NCBI RefSeq assembly: GCF_003071345.1
Contig: NZ_QCYK01000004.1
Span: 62,001 to 126,000, forward strand
From: Chitinophaga parva
Lineage (GTDB): Bacteria > Bacteroidota > Bacteroidia > Chitinophagales > Chitinophagaceae
Direction: 5' to 3'
DNA length: 64,000 bases
The stretch's first letter is position 1. Each line of letters begins with the position of its first letter. A program made the translations under genes and the position numbers. Positions 1-9,281 of the stretch are shown one piece after another. The notes under the pieces are model-generated. The model had not been told where the DNA came from, did not search any database, and saw only the letters and a program-made list of their open reading frames with translations.

Positions 1-3000
1 TACGCATCCAGCATGCCTGCTGGTGTTTGCTGCTGCTCCTGCCAGTGATGGCCCGCGCACAGCAACGCCCCAGTGTGAGCGGCATTGTGCAGAATGATCA
101 GAACGAAAGAATGATCGGCGTATCGGTAAAAGCCACCGATACCCGCACCGGCCGGATCAGCGCCCAGATGACCAATGAAAAGGGCCTGTTTACTTTCAAC
201 GACCTGGTGCCGGGCGATACTTACCAGTTTGCCTTTTCTTACGTGGGCTACAAGAACCAGGTGCTGGATGGTTATCTCATTAAAAAAGACGAGACCATTA
301 ACCTCGTGGTGCACCTTAAAATTAAAGACGATGCGCTGGCCCAGGTAGTAGTGGTAGGGTATGGCACGCAGAAGAAATCCAACGTGACCGGCGCCATCTC
401 ACAGGTGGGCTCTGAAGTGTTTGAAAACCGCCCGGTGACGAACATTGCGCAGGCTCTGCAAGGCGCCCTGCCCAACGTGAACGTGACCTTTGGCGATGGC
501 CAGATAGGCCGCGGCGGCACCTTCAACATCCGCGGGTTTACTTCCCTGAACGGGGGCGGCCCGCTGGTGCTGATCGATGGTACGCCTGGTGATATTAACC
601 TCATCAACCCTGAAGACGTAGAAAGTGTAACGGCCCTGAAAGACGCTGCCAGTGCAGCTATTTACGGCGCCCGCGCCGCCTTTGGCGTGCTGCTGGTCAC
701 CACCCGCCATGGCCGCAAAGACCACCTGCAGGTGCGCTATACGAACAACTTTGGCTGGGGCCAGCCCACCCGCCTGCCACACGTGATCAAAGACCCGCTG
801 GCAGCGGCCCAGCTGCAAAACCAGGCCTACCGCGACTATGCAGGCAGCGATGCAGCCGGCATGGCAGACGTAATTGCTTACCTGCAGAAAAGAAAAGCAG
901 ATCCTTCCCTGCCGGAACTGGGCGTAGATGCTTCGGGCAACTTTATCCGCGGTGCCAACACGGACTGGTACAGCGCGTTTTACAACAACCGCCAGCCTTT
1001 CCAGAAGCACTACGTAAGCATTTCCGGTGGCAAGGATAAAACAGAATATTTTTTGTCGCTCGGCTACCTGAACCAGGATGGTTCTTTCAAAGCAGCTACA
1101 GACAATTACAAGCGCTACAACCTGCAGTTTAAACTGAACCAGGAAGTGACCAAATGGTTTAGCTTCAATAATAACACGGAACTGATCCAGGGCGTGTATG
1201 ATGCACCCAATAAATTCCTGAACACCGCGGGCAATAACCTGTACCGCTACCTGTCATTATTTGCCAACCCTTACGAAGCCATTCATACACCGGATGGTAA
1301 TTATACCCAGGCCGGCGCACTGACCTTTGGCGCGCTGGAAAAAGGCGGCCGCTCCCTGGAAAAGGACCAGGTGCTGAAAAACACGCTGGGCTTTCATACC
1401 CAGTTCCTCAACAACAGTTTGCACGTGAATGGAGACTACTCCGTGTTTGTATCGCAGGACCGTGGCCAGCTCCAGGGCATTCCCATCCAGTATGAGACCC
1501 GGCCGGGTACCGTGGTGACCTATTCCAATCCCGACTTTTACCGCACGGCCTTCCTGGAAAACTTTGACCAGAATGCAAACCTGTATGCGGACTACGAAAA
1601 GCGTTTTGGAAACGGCCACCATTTCAAGGCACTGGTAGGGATGAACCAGGAATGGAACACCTTCAATGCAGATACGGCCATGCGTAAAACCAACGTAACG
1701 GCCAATGAAGGCTCCCTCAACCTCACCACCGGCGTAGCCACCGTGAGTGATCAGAAAAGCAAATGGGTAACGAGGGGTTTGTTTTACCGCCTGGACTACG
1801 ACTTCAAAGACCGCTACCTGCTGGAGTTTAACGGCCGTGAAGACGCCACCAGCCGCTTTGCGGAAAACCACCGCCGCGGCTTCTTTCCCTCTGCTTCCGC
1901 GGGGTGGGTAGTATCAAAAGAAAACTTCTTCAAACCGGTGGAAAAGATCATCAACTCCCTGAAGCTGCGTGCCTCTTACGGCTCCCTGGGTAACCAGCTG
2001 GTGAGTGATTATGCCTACATCAATGCTATGAAAGTAGGACAGGTAACAGATATCCTCGATGGCGCACAGCCCACCGCTATTTACGCACCCAATCTTACGC
2101 CATATAACCTTACCTGGGAAACCGCTACCACCACGGATTTCGGGGCGGACATCGCCCTGCTGGACAGCCGCCTGCACGTGGGTTACGACTGGTACGACCG
2201 TAAGACCACTAAAATGCTGACCAAAGGCAGGACACTGCCCGCCGTGCTGGGTACTACCGCTCCCCAGCAGAACGCTGCGGACCTGGATACCCGGGGCTGG
2301 GAACTGTCAGTGAAATGGGATGATCAGTTCCAGCTGGCCGGCAAACCCTTCAGCTACGGGGCTTCCGTGGTATTGTCAGACAGCCGTTCTTTCATTACCC
2401 GCTATGATAATCCTTCCAAACTGCTCAGCGATTATTACGTAGGGATGCAACTGGGCGAGATCTGGGGCTACACCACAGATGGTTTTTTCCAGAGCGATGA
2501 TGAGTACAAAGGACATGCAGACCAGCGCAAAGTGCAGAGCACTTCTTACAGCCTCAATGGCCACCCCCTGGCCGGCGACCTGAAATTCAGGGACGTTAAT
2601 GGCGATGGCGTGATCTACTCCGGTACCAACACGGTAGGCGATCCCGGCGACAAGCGCATTATCGGTAACTCCATGCCGCATTATGCTTACGGTGTGGACC
2701 TGAACTTCAACTGGAATGGCATTGGCCTCAATACTTTCTTCCAGGGCATTGGCAAGCGTGACTTCTGGCCTGGTGCGGAAAGCGGCATTTTCTGGGGCTT
2801 TTATAACCGCTGGAACCAGCCGGTGTATGATCATATTTACAACAACTACTGGACACCTACGCACACGGATGCGTACTTTCCCCGCCCGCGTGCTTATGAT
2901 GCACTTAGCGACACGCGCCAGCTGGGTGTGGTGCAGACCCGCTACCTGCAAAACGCAGCTTACCTGCGCCTGAAGAACGTGACGCTGAGCTACACGCTGC

Positions 3001-3215
3001 CGGTACACTGGACAGAATCCATCAAAATGAGCAACGCCCGCATTTTCTTCTCCGGTCAGAACCTGTTTGAGTGGACGAAGCTCAGTAAGGCATTTGACCC
3101 CGAAGGAACCGGCGATGAAGTGGATGGCGTAGCCTCCAACCCCGCTGTGAATGGCAACGGTTTCGTGTACCCCATTCAACGTACTTACACATTTGGCCTG
3201 GAAGTAAACTTTTAA
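1..3215 (+). CDS. SusC/RagA-type TonB-linked outer-membrane transporter, 5' end outside window
   Basis: Large outer-membrane porin that works with a SusD lipoprotein to import a polymer-derived substrate using TonB energy. The frame is open to the left edge; codons before the TTG at 27 encode the hydrophobic part of a signal peptide ending at ARAQQ, so the real start lies upstream of the window. After the signal comes a carboxypeptidase-like regulatory beta-sandwich (about residues 15-100 counted from the TTG), then a SusC plug with VVVVGYGTQKKSNVTGAI near residue 107 and the NIRGFTSLNGGGPLVLIDG region near 165-185, then the barrel, ending in EVNF with the terminal aromatic residue typical of outer-membrane barrels. 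The SusD gene begins 3 bases after its stop. The substrate cannot be read from the sequence. Confidence 0.96.
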   Translation, partial: RIQHACWCLLLLLPVMARAQQRPSVSGIVQNDQNERMIGVSVKATDTRTGRISAQMTNEKGLFTFNDLVPGDTYQFAFSYVGYKNQVLDGYLIKKDETINLVVHLKIKDDALAQVVVVGYGTQKKSNVTGAISQVGSEVFENRPVTNIAQALQGALPNVNVTFGDGQIGRGGTFNIRGFTSLNGGGPLVLIDGTPGDINLINPEDVESVTALKDAASAAIYGARAAFGVLLVTTRHGRKDHLQVRYTNNFGWGQPTRLPHVIKDPLAAAQLQNQAYRDYAGSDAAGMADVIAYLQKRKADPSLPELGVDASGNFIRGANTDWYSAFYNNRQPFQKHYVSISGGKDKTEYFLSLGYLNQDGSFKAATDNYKRYNLQFKLNQEVTKWFSFNNNTELIQGVYDAPNKFLNTAGNNLYRYLSLFANPYEAIHTPDGNYTQAGALTFGALEKGGRSLEKDQVLKNTLGFHTQFLNNSLHVNGDYSVFVSQDRGQLQGIPIQYETRPGTVVTYSNPDFYRTAFLENFDQNANLYADYEKRFGNGHHFKALVGMNQEWNTFNADTAMRKTNVTANEGSLNLTTGVATVSDQKSKWVTRGLFYRLDYDFKDRYLLEFNGREDATSRFAENHRRGFFPSASAGWVVSKENFFKPVEKIINSLKLRASYGSLGNQLVSDYAYINAMKVGQVTDILDGAQPTAIYAPNLTPYNLTWETATTTDFGADIALLDSRLHVGYDWYDRKTTKMLTKGRTLPAVLGTTAPQQNAADLDTRGWELSVKWDDQFQLAGKPFSYGASVVLSDSRSFITRYDNPSKLLSDYYVGMQLGEIWGYTTDGFFQSDDEYKGHADQRKVQSTSYSLNGHPLAGDLKFRDVNGDGVIYSGTNTVGDPGDKRIIGNSMPHYAYGVDLNFNWNGIGLNTFFQGIGKRDFWPGAESGIFWGFYNRWNQPVYDHIYNNYWTPTHTDAYFPRPRAYDALSDTRQLGVVQTRYLQNAAYLRLKNVTLSYTLPVHWTESIKMSNARIFFSGQNLFEWTKLSKAFDPEGTGDEVDGVASNPAVNGNGFVYPIQRTYTFGLEVNF

Positions 3216-3218
3216 AAC

Positions 3219-4967
3219 ATGAGAAAGCATTCATCATACATCACCGCACTTTCCCTGGCAGCGCTGCTGCTGGGTGGTTGCAGCAAAGACATGCTGGACC
3301 AGCGTCCGCAAAGCAGCATTTCCCCGCAGGACTTCTTTAACAATGAGCAGGACCTGCAAACGTATACCAACGGTTTTTATTCCATGCTGCCCGGCACGGA
3401 GATCTATTCTGATGACCAGACCAGCGACAACGTGGAGCCTTCCACTACCAGTACGGTGGTGGCCGGCCGCACCATCGTGCCCAGTGACGCCGCCAGCGCC
3501 GGCTGGACCTGGGGCGACCTGCGCAACGTGAACTATTTCCTGGCCAATTACAACAAGCCGGTGATCCCCCAGGAAGCGCGCGACCACTACGCCGGCATCG
3601 CCCGCTTCTTCCGCGCCATGTTCTATTTCAACAAAGTGAAACGCTTTGGTGATGTGCCCTGGTACGCTAAGCCGCTTACCGATACCAGCTCGGAACTGTA
3701 TAAAGGGCAAGACCCGCGCACGCTGGTGGTGGACTCCATCCTTGCAGACCTGGACTTTGCCACGGCGCACATCCGCACAGGCAAGAACGTGTCGCGTGTA
3801 ACGCGCTGGGCGGCCTTTGCACTCAAATCACGGGTGTGCCTGTTTGAAGGTACTTACCGCAAATACCATGATGAACTGAAGCTGCAAAGCACTGCTACCC
3901 AACTGCTGCAAATGGCGGCAGATGCGGCCGACTCCGTGATGGTAAGCGGCCAGTATAAACTGTACACCACCGGCAAGCCGAATGTGGATTACCTGAACCT
4001 CTTTGCAGCCGATGCGGCCAATACCGACGAATACATCCTGGCCCGCGTGTACGACCGCTCACTGAATAAAACACATGCGGCCAACGGCGTATTTACCACC
4101 GCTACACTGGGTGCGCCCGGCATCACCAAAGCTATGATGGACAGCTACCTGATGGCAGATGGTACGCCCTTTTCCCAGCAGCCCGGCTTCCCCGCCATCC
4201 AGTTTGTGAACGAAGTGAAAAACCGCGATCCGCGCCTGGCCCAGACCATCCGCACACCTGGCTATACCCGCAGTAATGCCACGGCAAAGCTGCTGCCGGA
4301 TTATACCAACGCACTTACCGGCTACCAGTGCATCAAATTTGTGACCGGTACCGACCAGGATGGTTATAACACCAATGCAAACGATCTGCCGGTGATCCGC
4401 TACGCGGAAGTGCTGCTCAACTATGCAGAGGCCAAAGCCGAACTGGGTACCTGCACACAAACAGACATTACGCAAAGCATTAACCTGCTGCGTACCCGCG
4501 TGGCCATGCCAGGTATGGACATTGCCAACTTGCCCACAGACACCGTGCTCCAACATCAATATCCGAACGTGACGGATAAACTGATCCTGGAGATCCGCCG
4601 GGAACGCCGGGTGGAACTGAACATGGAAGGCTTCCGCTATGCAGACCTCATGCGCTGGAAACAAGGCGCGCTGCTGGCCAAAACCTTCCTGGGCGCTTAC
4701 TTCCCGAATAAAGGCTACTTTGACCTGGATGGTGATGGTACCGATGATATTGCCGTGCTGGACGAGCTGCCGGCTACACAGGTGAAGACCATCCAGTACT
4801 ACAAGCTGCTGCCGGACCGCTCCCTGAGCAACGGCGCTGCCGGCAACCTGGTGGTACACCCGAACGATACCAAGACCTTTGATGAAACCAAGAGTTATGT
4901 GTTCCCGCTGCCCGTTACGGAGCTGCTGCTGAACAAGAACCTGCATCAGAATCCAAACTGGAAATAG
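3219..4967 (+). CDS. SusD/RagB-type surface nutrient-binding lipoprotein
   Basis: Lipoprotein partner that lies as a lid over the SusC channel and captures substrate. The N-terminus has a basic start, a hydrophobic stretch and the lipobox LLGGC with Cys21. The RPQSSISPQDFFNNEQDL segment and the later VIRYAEVLLNYAEAKAELG and LILEIRRERRVELNMEGFRYADLMRWK segments are characteristic of SusD family helices; the 582-residue length is normal. It follows SusC after 3 bases, so the two are co-transcribed. No glycosidase or polysaccharide lyase follows; instead a phosphoesterase-propeller gene does, which hints at, but does not prove, a phosphorylated or otherwise non-glycan substrate. Confidence 0.96.
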   Translation: MRKHSSYITALSLAALLLGGCSKDMLDQRPQSSISPQDFFNNEQDLQTYTNGFYSMLPGTEIYSDDQTSDNVEPSTTSTVVAGRTIVPSDAASAGWTWGDLRNVNYFLANYNKPVIPQEARDHYAGIARFFRAMFYFNKVKRFGDVPWYAKPLTDTSSELYKGQDPRTLVVDSILADLDFATAHIRTGKNVSRVTRWAAFALKSRVCLFEGTYRKYHDELKLQSTATQLLQMAADAADSVMVSGQYKLYTTGKPNVDYLNLFAADAANTDEYILARVYDRSLNKTHAANGVFTTATLGAPGITKAMMDSYLMADGTPFSQQPGFPAIQFVNEVKNRDPRLAQTIRTPGYTRSNATAKLLPDYTNALTGYQCIKFVTGTDQDGYNTNANDLPVIRYAEVLLNYAEAKAELGTCTQTDITQSINLLRTRVAMPGMDIANLPTDTVLQHQYPNVTDKLILEIRRERRVELNMEGFRYADLMRWKQGALLAKTFLGAYFPNKGYFDLDGDGTDDIAVLDELPATQVKTIQYYKLLPDRSLSNGAAGNLVVHPNDTKTFDETKSYVFPLPVTELLLNKNLHQNPNWK

Positions 4968-4974
4968 ATATTTG

Positions 4975-5046
4975 AAACGGGGCCCTGCTTACATCGTTAA
5001 CGGGGGACCATGCTTAAATAATTAAAACGGGACCATGCTTAAATCC
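4975..5046 (+). repeat. three degenerate 25-bp tandem copies running into a start codon
   Basis: The block aaacgggg(g)(a)cc-tgctta occurs three times, with TGCTTA at 4986, 5011 and 5036, exactly 25 bp apart. The last copy includes the ATG at 5035 of the phosphoesterase gene. The second copy also contains an ATG (5010) opening a three-codon frame that reads Met-Leu-Lys-stop, the same first residues as the real protein. It looks like a local duplication of the translation initiation region. Confidence 0.75.
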
Positions 5047-6882
5047 ATTTTTGCTTTTGCCGCGGCGCTGTGTATGAGTATGGCCGCGGCCGCGCAGGAC
5101 ACGGCTTTTCGCTTTGTGATGTTGTCTGATACCCACATTGGCAACGAGACCGGTGCGGAAGACCTGGAACGCAGTATCCGCGATATCAATGCACAACCCG
5201 GTATTGCTTTTGTAATGATCAGTGGTGACATTACGGAGTTTGGCGCAGACAAAGAGATCATGCTGGCCAAAAGTATTTTTGATCAATTGAAGGTGCCCTG
5301 GTATATCATTCCGGGAAACCACGACAGTAATTGGTCGGAGAGTGGCTGCAACACGTTTAAGAAAGTTTTCGGGAGCGAAACGTTTGCTATGGAATACCAC
5401 GGCATCCTGTTCCTGGGCACCGGCTGTGGCCCCAGCATGCGCATGGGACCAGGGCAGATCCCCCGCGAGCATATTGTGTGGCTGGACCAGCAGCTGAAAG
5501 CGCACCCCGATAAAAATCAGCCCATCATTTTTGTAAACCACTACCCGCAGGATAGCACACTGAATAACTGGTATGAAACGCTGGACCGCTTCCGCGGCCG
5601 TAACCTCAAAGCCGTGATCTGCGGCCATGGGCATGCCAATCACCACCTGGACTTTGAAGGCGCGCCCGGCATCATGTGCCGCTCTAACCTGCGCGCCGGC
5701 AAGGCGGTGGGCGGGTACAACATTGTATCTGTAATGGGTGATTCCCTCATCTTCAATGAACGCACGCCGGAAGTGGGCACCCTGCCCGCCTGGAACCGGG
5801 TGGGCATTGCCCATACCAACTGGCTGCAACACCCGCCCAGGCCGGATTACCACCTGAACGACACCTTCCGGAATGTGCAGGAAAAATGGCTGGTACAGGA
5901 AGATGGAGACCTGGGCGGAGGCGTTACCCTGGCCGGCAACCAGGTGCTATATGCCAATACCAATGGCTATGTTAAAAGTGTATCCCTGGAAAGCGGGAAG
6001 CCGCGCTGGGAGTACAAAACAGGCGGGAAGATCTATGCTACCCCACTGGTAACCGGCAGCCACGTGATAGTGCCGGGCACGGACCAGGACATTTATTCCT
6101 TTAATGCCGCCAATGGCAGGGTGCAATGGCATTTCACCACCGGCAAGGCCATTGTGAGCAGCGCTGCCCAATCGGGCGATCTGTCGATCGTGGCCGGTTC
6201 CGATGGTCACTGCCGTGCCCTGGAAACGGCCACGGGTAAGCTGCGCTGGGATTTTGACAGCGTACGGGGTTTCGTGGAAATGAAGCCGCTGCTATACAAT
6301 GGGTTGGTAATGTTTGGCAGCTGGGGCAATGACTTTTACGCCCTGGATGCTGCCACGGGCCAGCCCCGGTGGACGTGGAACAGTGGCGCCACTAACCGGA
6401 TGTTTTCCCCTGCCAACTGTGCTCCCGTGGCCACCGGCGGCAAGGTATTCATCGTAGCGCCGGACCGTTATATGACCTGCCTGGATGCCGCTACCGGCAC
6501 GCAATTATGGCGCTTAAAGGATACGGCAAACTGGGTGCGGGAATCCATGGGCCTTTCGGAAGATAGCAGCAAAGTATATGTGAAGACCATGCAGGGCAGG
6601 ATCATGGCCATAGACACTCACGCCCCGGAACGCCGCATCCTGTGGACTTCCCCGGTGATGCTGGGTTACGAGATCTGCCCGTCTGCGCTCCGGGAGTACA
6701 AAGGCGTGCTGTATGTGCCCACACAGTCCGGCGTGGTGTACGCCCTCAGTGCAAAGGATGGAAGCCTGCGCTGGAAGCATAAGTTCTCCAACTGCGCGGT
6801 GAATAACATTGTCCCGGTAAATGAGCACCGGGTGCTGGCCGGGGCGGCCGATGGGAGGATCGTTTGCCTGGAAATTAAATAG
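5035..6882 (+). CDS. secreted metallophosphoesterase fused to a PQQ-type beta-propeller
   Basis: Signal peptide of about 20 residues ending AAAAQ, then a calcineurin-like phosphoesterase domain (about 25-270). The metal-binding motifs are in order: D32-x-H34, G64-D65, GNHD at 94-97, H169, and GHGH at 197-200. From about residue 285 to the end there are repeated units of the form LYALDAATGxxRWxW typical of PQQ-like (quinoprotein-type) beta-propeller blades; such blades often act as binding scaffolds without the cofactor. The gene follows susD after 67 bases containing a 25-bp repeat, on the same strand, so it probably belongs to the SusC/D locus and acts on the imported or surface-bound substrate in the periplasm. 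The phosphorylated substrate is unknown. Confidence 0.9.
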   Translation: MLKSIFAFAAALCMSMAAAAQDTAFRFVMLSDTHIGNETGAEDLERSIRDINAQPGIAFVMISGDITEFGADKEIMLAKSIFDQLKVPWYIIPGNHDSNWSESGCNTFKKVFGSETFAMEYHGILFLGTGCGPSMRMGPGQIPREHIVWLDQQLKAHPDKNQPIIFVNHYPQDSTLNNWYETLDRFRGRNLKAVICGHGHANHHLDFEGAPGIMCRSNLRAGKAVGGYNIVSVMGDSLIFNERTPEVGTLPAWNRVGIAHTNWLQHPPRPDYHLNDTFRNVQEKWLVQEDGDLGGGVTLAGNQVLYANTNGYVKSVSLESGKPRWEYKTGGKIYATPLVTGSHVIVPGTDQDIYSFNAANGRVQWHFTTGKAIVSSAAQSGDLSIVAGSDGHCRALETATGKLRWDFDSVRGFVEMKPLLYNGLVMFGSWGNDFYALDAATGQPRWTWNSGATNRMFSPANCAPVATGGKVFIVAPDRYMTCLDAATGTQLWRLKDTANWVRESMGLSEDSSKVYVKTMQGRIMAIDTHAPERRILWTSPVMLGYEICPSALREYKGVLYVPTQSGVVYALSAKDGSLRWKHKFSNCAVNNIVPVNEHRVLAGAADGRIVCLEIK

Positions 6883-6914
6883 CCGTAAATAATTTAGAAT
6901 CGCAAATCGCAAGT

Positions 6915-6943
6915 AGCCCGCGGTATCTACCGTGGGCTTTTAT
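6915..6943 (+). terminator. intrinsic terminator of the SusC/D-phosphoesterase locus
   Basis: Stem agcccgcgg / ccgtgggct (one G-T pair) with a 6-base loop, then a short T-rich run. It sits 33 bases after the phosphoesterase stop. Confidence 0.7.
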
Positions 6944-7032
6944 TTATATATGCAGGAAAAGAAGATGTGAAAAGAGGGCTTTGCGCATTGCCCGATTGTT
7001 CTATATTGCAGCTCCGACATTCTGACTGACAC

Positions 7033-7070
7033 GCCGGGCTGAAAAATTGGCAAGATGGCAGCCGGGCTGA
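7033..7070 (+). promoter_or_regulatory. direct-repeat block in the groESL leader
   Basis: GCCGGGCTGA occurs at 7033-7042 and again at 7061-7070, 28 bp apart. Between them lies the short tandem TGGCA-AGA-TGGCA (7048-7060). No clean TAnnTTTG box was seen near the gene. The position ahead of a heat-shock operon suggests a regulatory site, but the factor is unknown. Confidence 0.35.
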
Positions 7071-7202
7071 GGGGTGAAAATAGACGGAACTGCAAATTTG
7101 ACCCGAAAAATGGTCCATGGCGCGGAATGCGTCCATTGGCATAATTCGTGAGGACCCACTGACATCACATAAAAAATCTACGTTTTAAAATTCATACGAA
7201 CT

Positions 7203-7481
7203 ATGGCTAATTTAAGTATCAAACCATTGGCTGACCGGGTAATTGTGAAACCCGCAGCTGCTGAAGAGAAAACTGCTGGCGGCATCATCATCCCCGACAC
7301 CGCTAAAGAAAAACCGCAGAAGGGTACCGTAGTGGCCGCCGGTCCCGGTAAAAAAGATGAACCGGTTACCGTAAAAGTTGGCGATACCGTACTCTATGGC
7401 AAATATGCCGGTACTGAGATCAGCGTGGAAGGTCAGGATCTGCTGATCATGCGCGAATCCGACATCCTGGCTATCGTGTAA
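7203..7481 (+). CDS. groS: GroES co-chaperonin (Cpn10)
   Basis: Forms the seven-subunit lid of the GroEL folding chamber in the cytoplasm. The 92-residue length is normal. The [12 protein letters not shown] start, the mobile-loop region [19 protein letters not shown] (about 20-38) and the closing [16 protein letters not shown] are diagnostic. groEL starts 56 bases later on the same strand, giving the usual groESL operon. The leader carries a repeat block that may mediate heat-shock control. Confidence 0.99.
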   Translation: MANLSIKPLADRVIVKPAAAEEKTAGGIIIPDTAKEKPQKGTVVAAGPGKKDEPVTVKVGDTVLYGKYAGTEISVEGQDLLIMRESDILAIV

Positions 7482-7537
7482 AGCTGTTTTGTACTTGAAC
7501 CAGATCGTTAAACCTTAAATGGAAAACAACAATTATT

Positions 7538-9172
7538 ATGGCAAAGCAATTATATTTTAATGTTGAAGCCCGCAACAAAATGAAAAAGGGTGTTGATACC
7601 CTGGCAAACGCGGTAAAAGTAACCCTCGGTCCCAAAGGCCGTAACGTGGTAATTGAAAAGAAATTTGGCGCTCCTTCCGTAACCAAGGATGGTGTGAGCG
7701 TTGCCAAAGAAATTGAACTGGAAGACGCCATTGAGAACATGGGCGCCCAGATGGTAAAAGAAGTAGCTTCCAAAACCGCTGATATTGCCGGTGATGGTAC
7801 TACCACCGCTACCGTACTGGCCCAGTCTATCATCGGTGAAGGCCTGAAGAACGTGGCTGCCGGTGCAAACCCGATGGACCTGAAACGTGGTATCGACAAA
7901 GCGGTAAAAGCCGTTGTTGAAAACCTGAAAGCACAGTCTAAGGAAGTAGGTAGCGACCACCAGAAAATTGAGCAGGTGGCTACTATCTCCGCCAATAACG
8001 ATTCTGCCATCGGTAAACTGATCGCAGAAGCCATGCAGAAAGTGACCAAGGACGGCGTTATCACCGTGGAAGAAGCAAAAGGCACCGACACTACCGTAGA
8101 AGTAGTAGAAGGTATGCAGTTTGACCGTGGTTACCTCTCCGCTTACTTCATCACTAACAGTGAGAAGATGCAGGCAGAACTGCAGAACCCCTACATCCTG
8201 ATCTACGACAAGAAGATCAGCACCATGAAGGACATCCTGCACATCCTGGAAAAAGTGGCACAGCAGGGCGCACCCCTGGTGATCATCTCTGAAGACCTGG
8301 ATGGTGAAGCACTGGCTACCCTGGTGGTGAACAAACTGCGCGGTACCCTGAAAGTGGCTGCTGTAAAGGCTCCCGGCTTTGGCGACCGTCGTAAGGAAAT
8401 GCTGCAGGACATCGCCGTACTGACTGGCGGTATCGTGATCAGCGAAGAACAAGGTTACAAGCTGGAAAATGCAGACCTCACTTACCTGGGTAAAGCAGAA
8501 TCCATCTCTATCGATAAAGACAACACCACGATCGTAGGTGGCCGCGGCGAGAAGGAAAATATCACTGCCCGCATCAGCCAGATCAAATCCCAGATCGAGG
8601 TAACTACTTCCGACTACGACCGCGAAAAGCTGCAGGAACGCCTGGCTAAGCTGAGTGGTGGTGTAGCCGTACTGTACGTAGGTGCAGCTACCGAAGTAGA
8701 AATGAAAGAAAAGAAAGACCGCGTAGACGACGCCCTGCACGCTACCCGCGCTGCAGTGGAAGAAGGTATCGTTCCGGGTGGTGGTGTTGCGTACATCCGC
8801 GCCATCGAAGCCCTGGGCAACCTGAAAGGTGATAACGAAGACGAAGATACCGGTGTTGCCATCGTTAAACGCGCCATCGAAGAGCCCCTGCGCCAGATCA
8901 CGGAGAACAGCGGCATTGAAGGTTCCATCGTAGTACAGAAAGTGAAAGAAGGCAAAGCTGATTACGGCTTCAACGCCCGCACGGAAGTATACGAAAACCT
9001 GTTTGCTGCCGGTGTAATTGATCCGACCAAGGTAAGCCGCATCGCCCTGGAAAACGCTGCCTCCATTGCAGGTATGCTGCTGACCACCGAATGCGTGATC
9101 GCCGACAAACCCGAACCCAAATCCGCTGCTCCCGCAATGCCGGGCGGCCACGGTATGGGCATGGACTACTAA
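7538..9172 (+). CDS. groL: GroEL chaperonin (Cpn60)
   Basis: ATP-driven double-ring folding chaperone. The 544-residue length is typical. The ATP site [12 protein letters not shown] (about 85-96), the [17 protein letters not shown] segment near 30-46 and [16 protein letters not shown] in the C-terminal half are canonical. The C-terminus ends in a Gly/Met-rich tail (GGHGMGMDY) like other GroELs. Codons are strongly biased to those of highly expressed genes. Second gene of the groESL operon and followed by a strong terminator. Confidence 0.99.
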   Translation: MAKQLYFNVEARNKMKKGVDTLANAVKVTLGPKGRNVVIEKKFGAPSVTKDGVSVAKEIELEDAIENMGAQMVKEVASKTADIAGDGTTTATVLAQSIIGEGLKNVAAGANPMDLKRGIDKAVKAVVENLKAQSKEVGSDHQKIEQVATISANNDSAIGKLIAEAMQKVTKDGVITVEEAKGTDTTVEVVEGMQFDRGYLSAYFITNSEKMQAELQNPYILIYDKKISTMKDILHILEKVAQQGAPLVIISEDLDGEALATLVVNKLRGTLKVAAVKAPGFGDRRKEMLQDIAVLTGGIVISEEQGYKLENADLTYLGKAESISIDKDNTTIVGGRGEKENITARISQIKSQIEVTTSDYDREKLQERLAKLSGGVAVLYVGAATEVEMKEKKDRVDDALHATRAAVEEGIVPGGGVAYIRAIEALGNLKGDNEDEDTGVAIVKRAIEEPLRQITENSGIEGSIVVQKVKEGKADYGFNARTEVYENLFAAGVIDPTKVSRIALENAASIAGMLLTTECVIADKPEPKSAAPAMPGGHGMGMDY

Positions 9173-9195
9173 TCTTTACCGGATTACAAATACGG

Positions 9196-9234
9196 AAAAA
9201 TCCCGCCTGCACTTCGCAGGCGGGATTTTTTTTT
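9196..9234 (+). terminator. strong intrinsic terminator after groEL
   Basis: Ten-base perfect stem tcccgcctgc / gcaggcggga (9201-9210 and 9216-9225), loop acttc, followed by nine T. A-rich flank on the left makes it possibly bidirectional, also serving the convergent antiporter gene. Confidence 0.92.
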
Positions 9235-9281
9235 GCCCACCCGGAGGCGGCCCTCTCCTCAAAAAGCCATCGCCTTTTCAA

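Larger units (their letters stand above)
6883..7202. other. 320-bp gap: terminator followed by groES leader
   Basis: Contains the phosphoesterase terminator near its left end and, on the right, the promoter region of groES. No open frame with coding character was seen. The leader holds a 28-bp-spaced direct repeat described separately. Confidence 0.6.

Noticed and set aside
7046..7063. Sigma-54 promoter upstream of groES (TTGGCAAG...GC)
   Set aside because: GG and GC spacing fits, but the -12 half (CAGCC instead of TTGCA) is poor and no sigma-54 activator gene is nearby.
7550..9151. 533-codon minus-strand frame opposite groEL
   Set aside because: Antisense shadow created by the strong codon bias of groEL; composition (Phe/Gly/His rich) is not that of a real protein.
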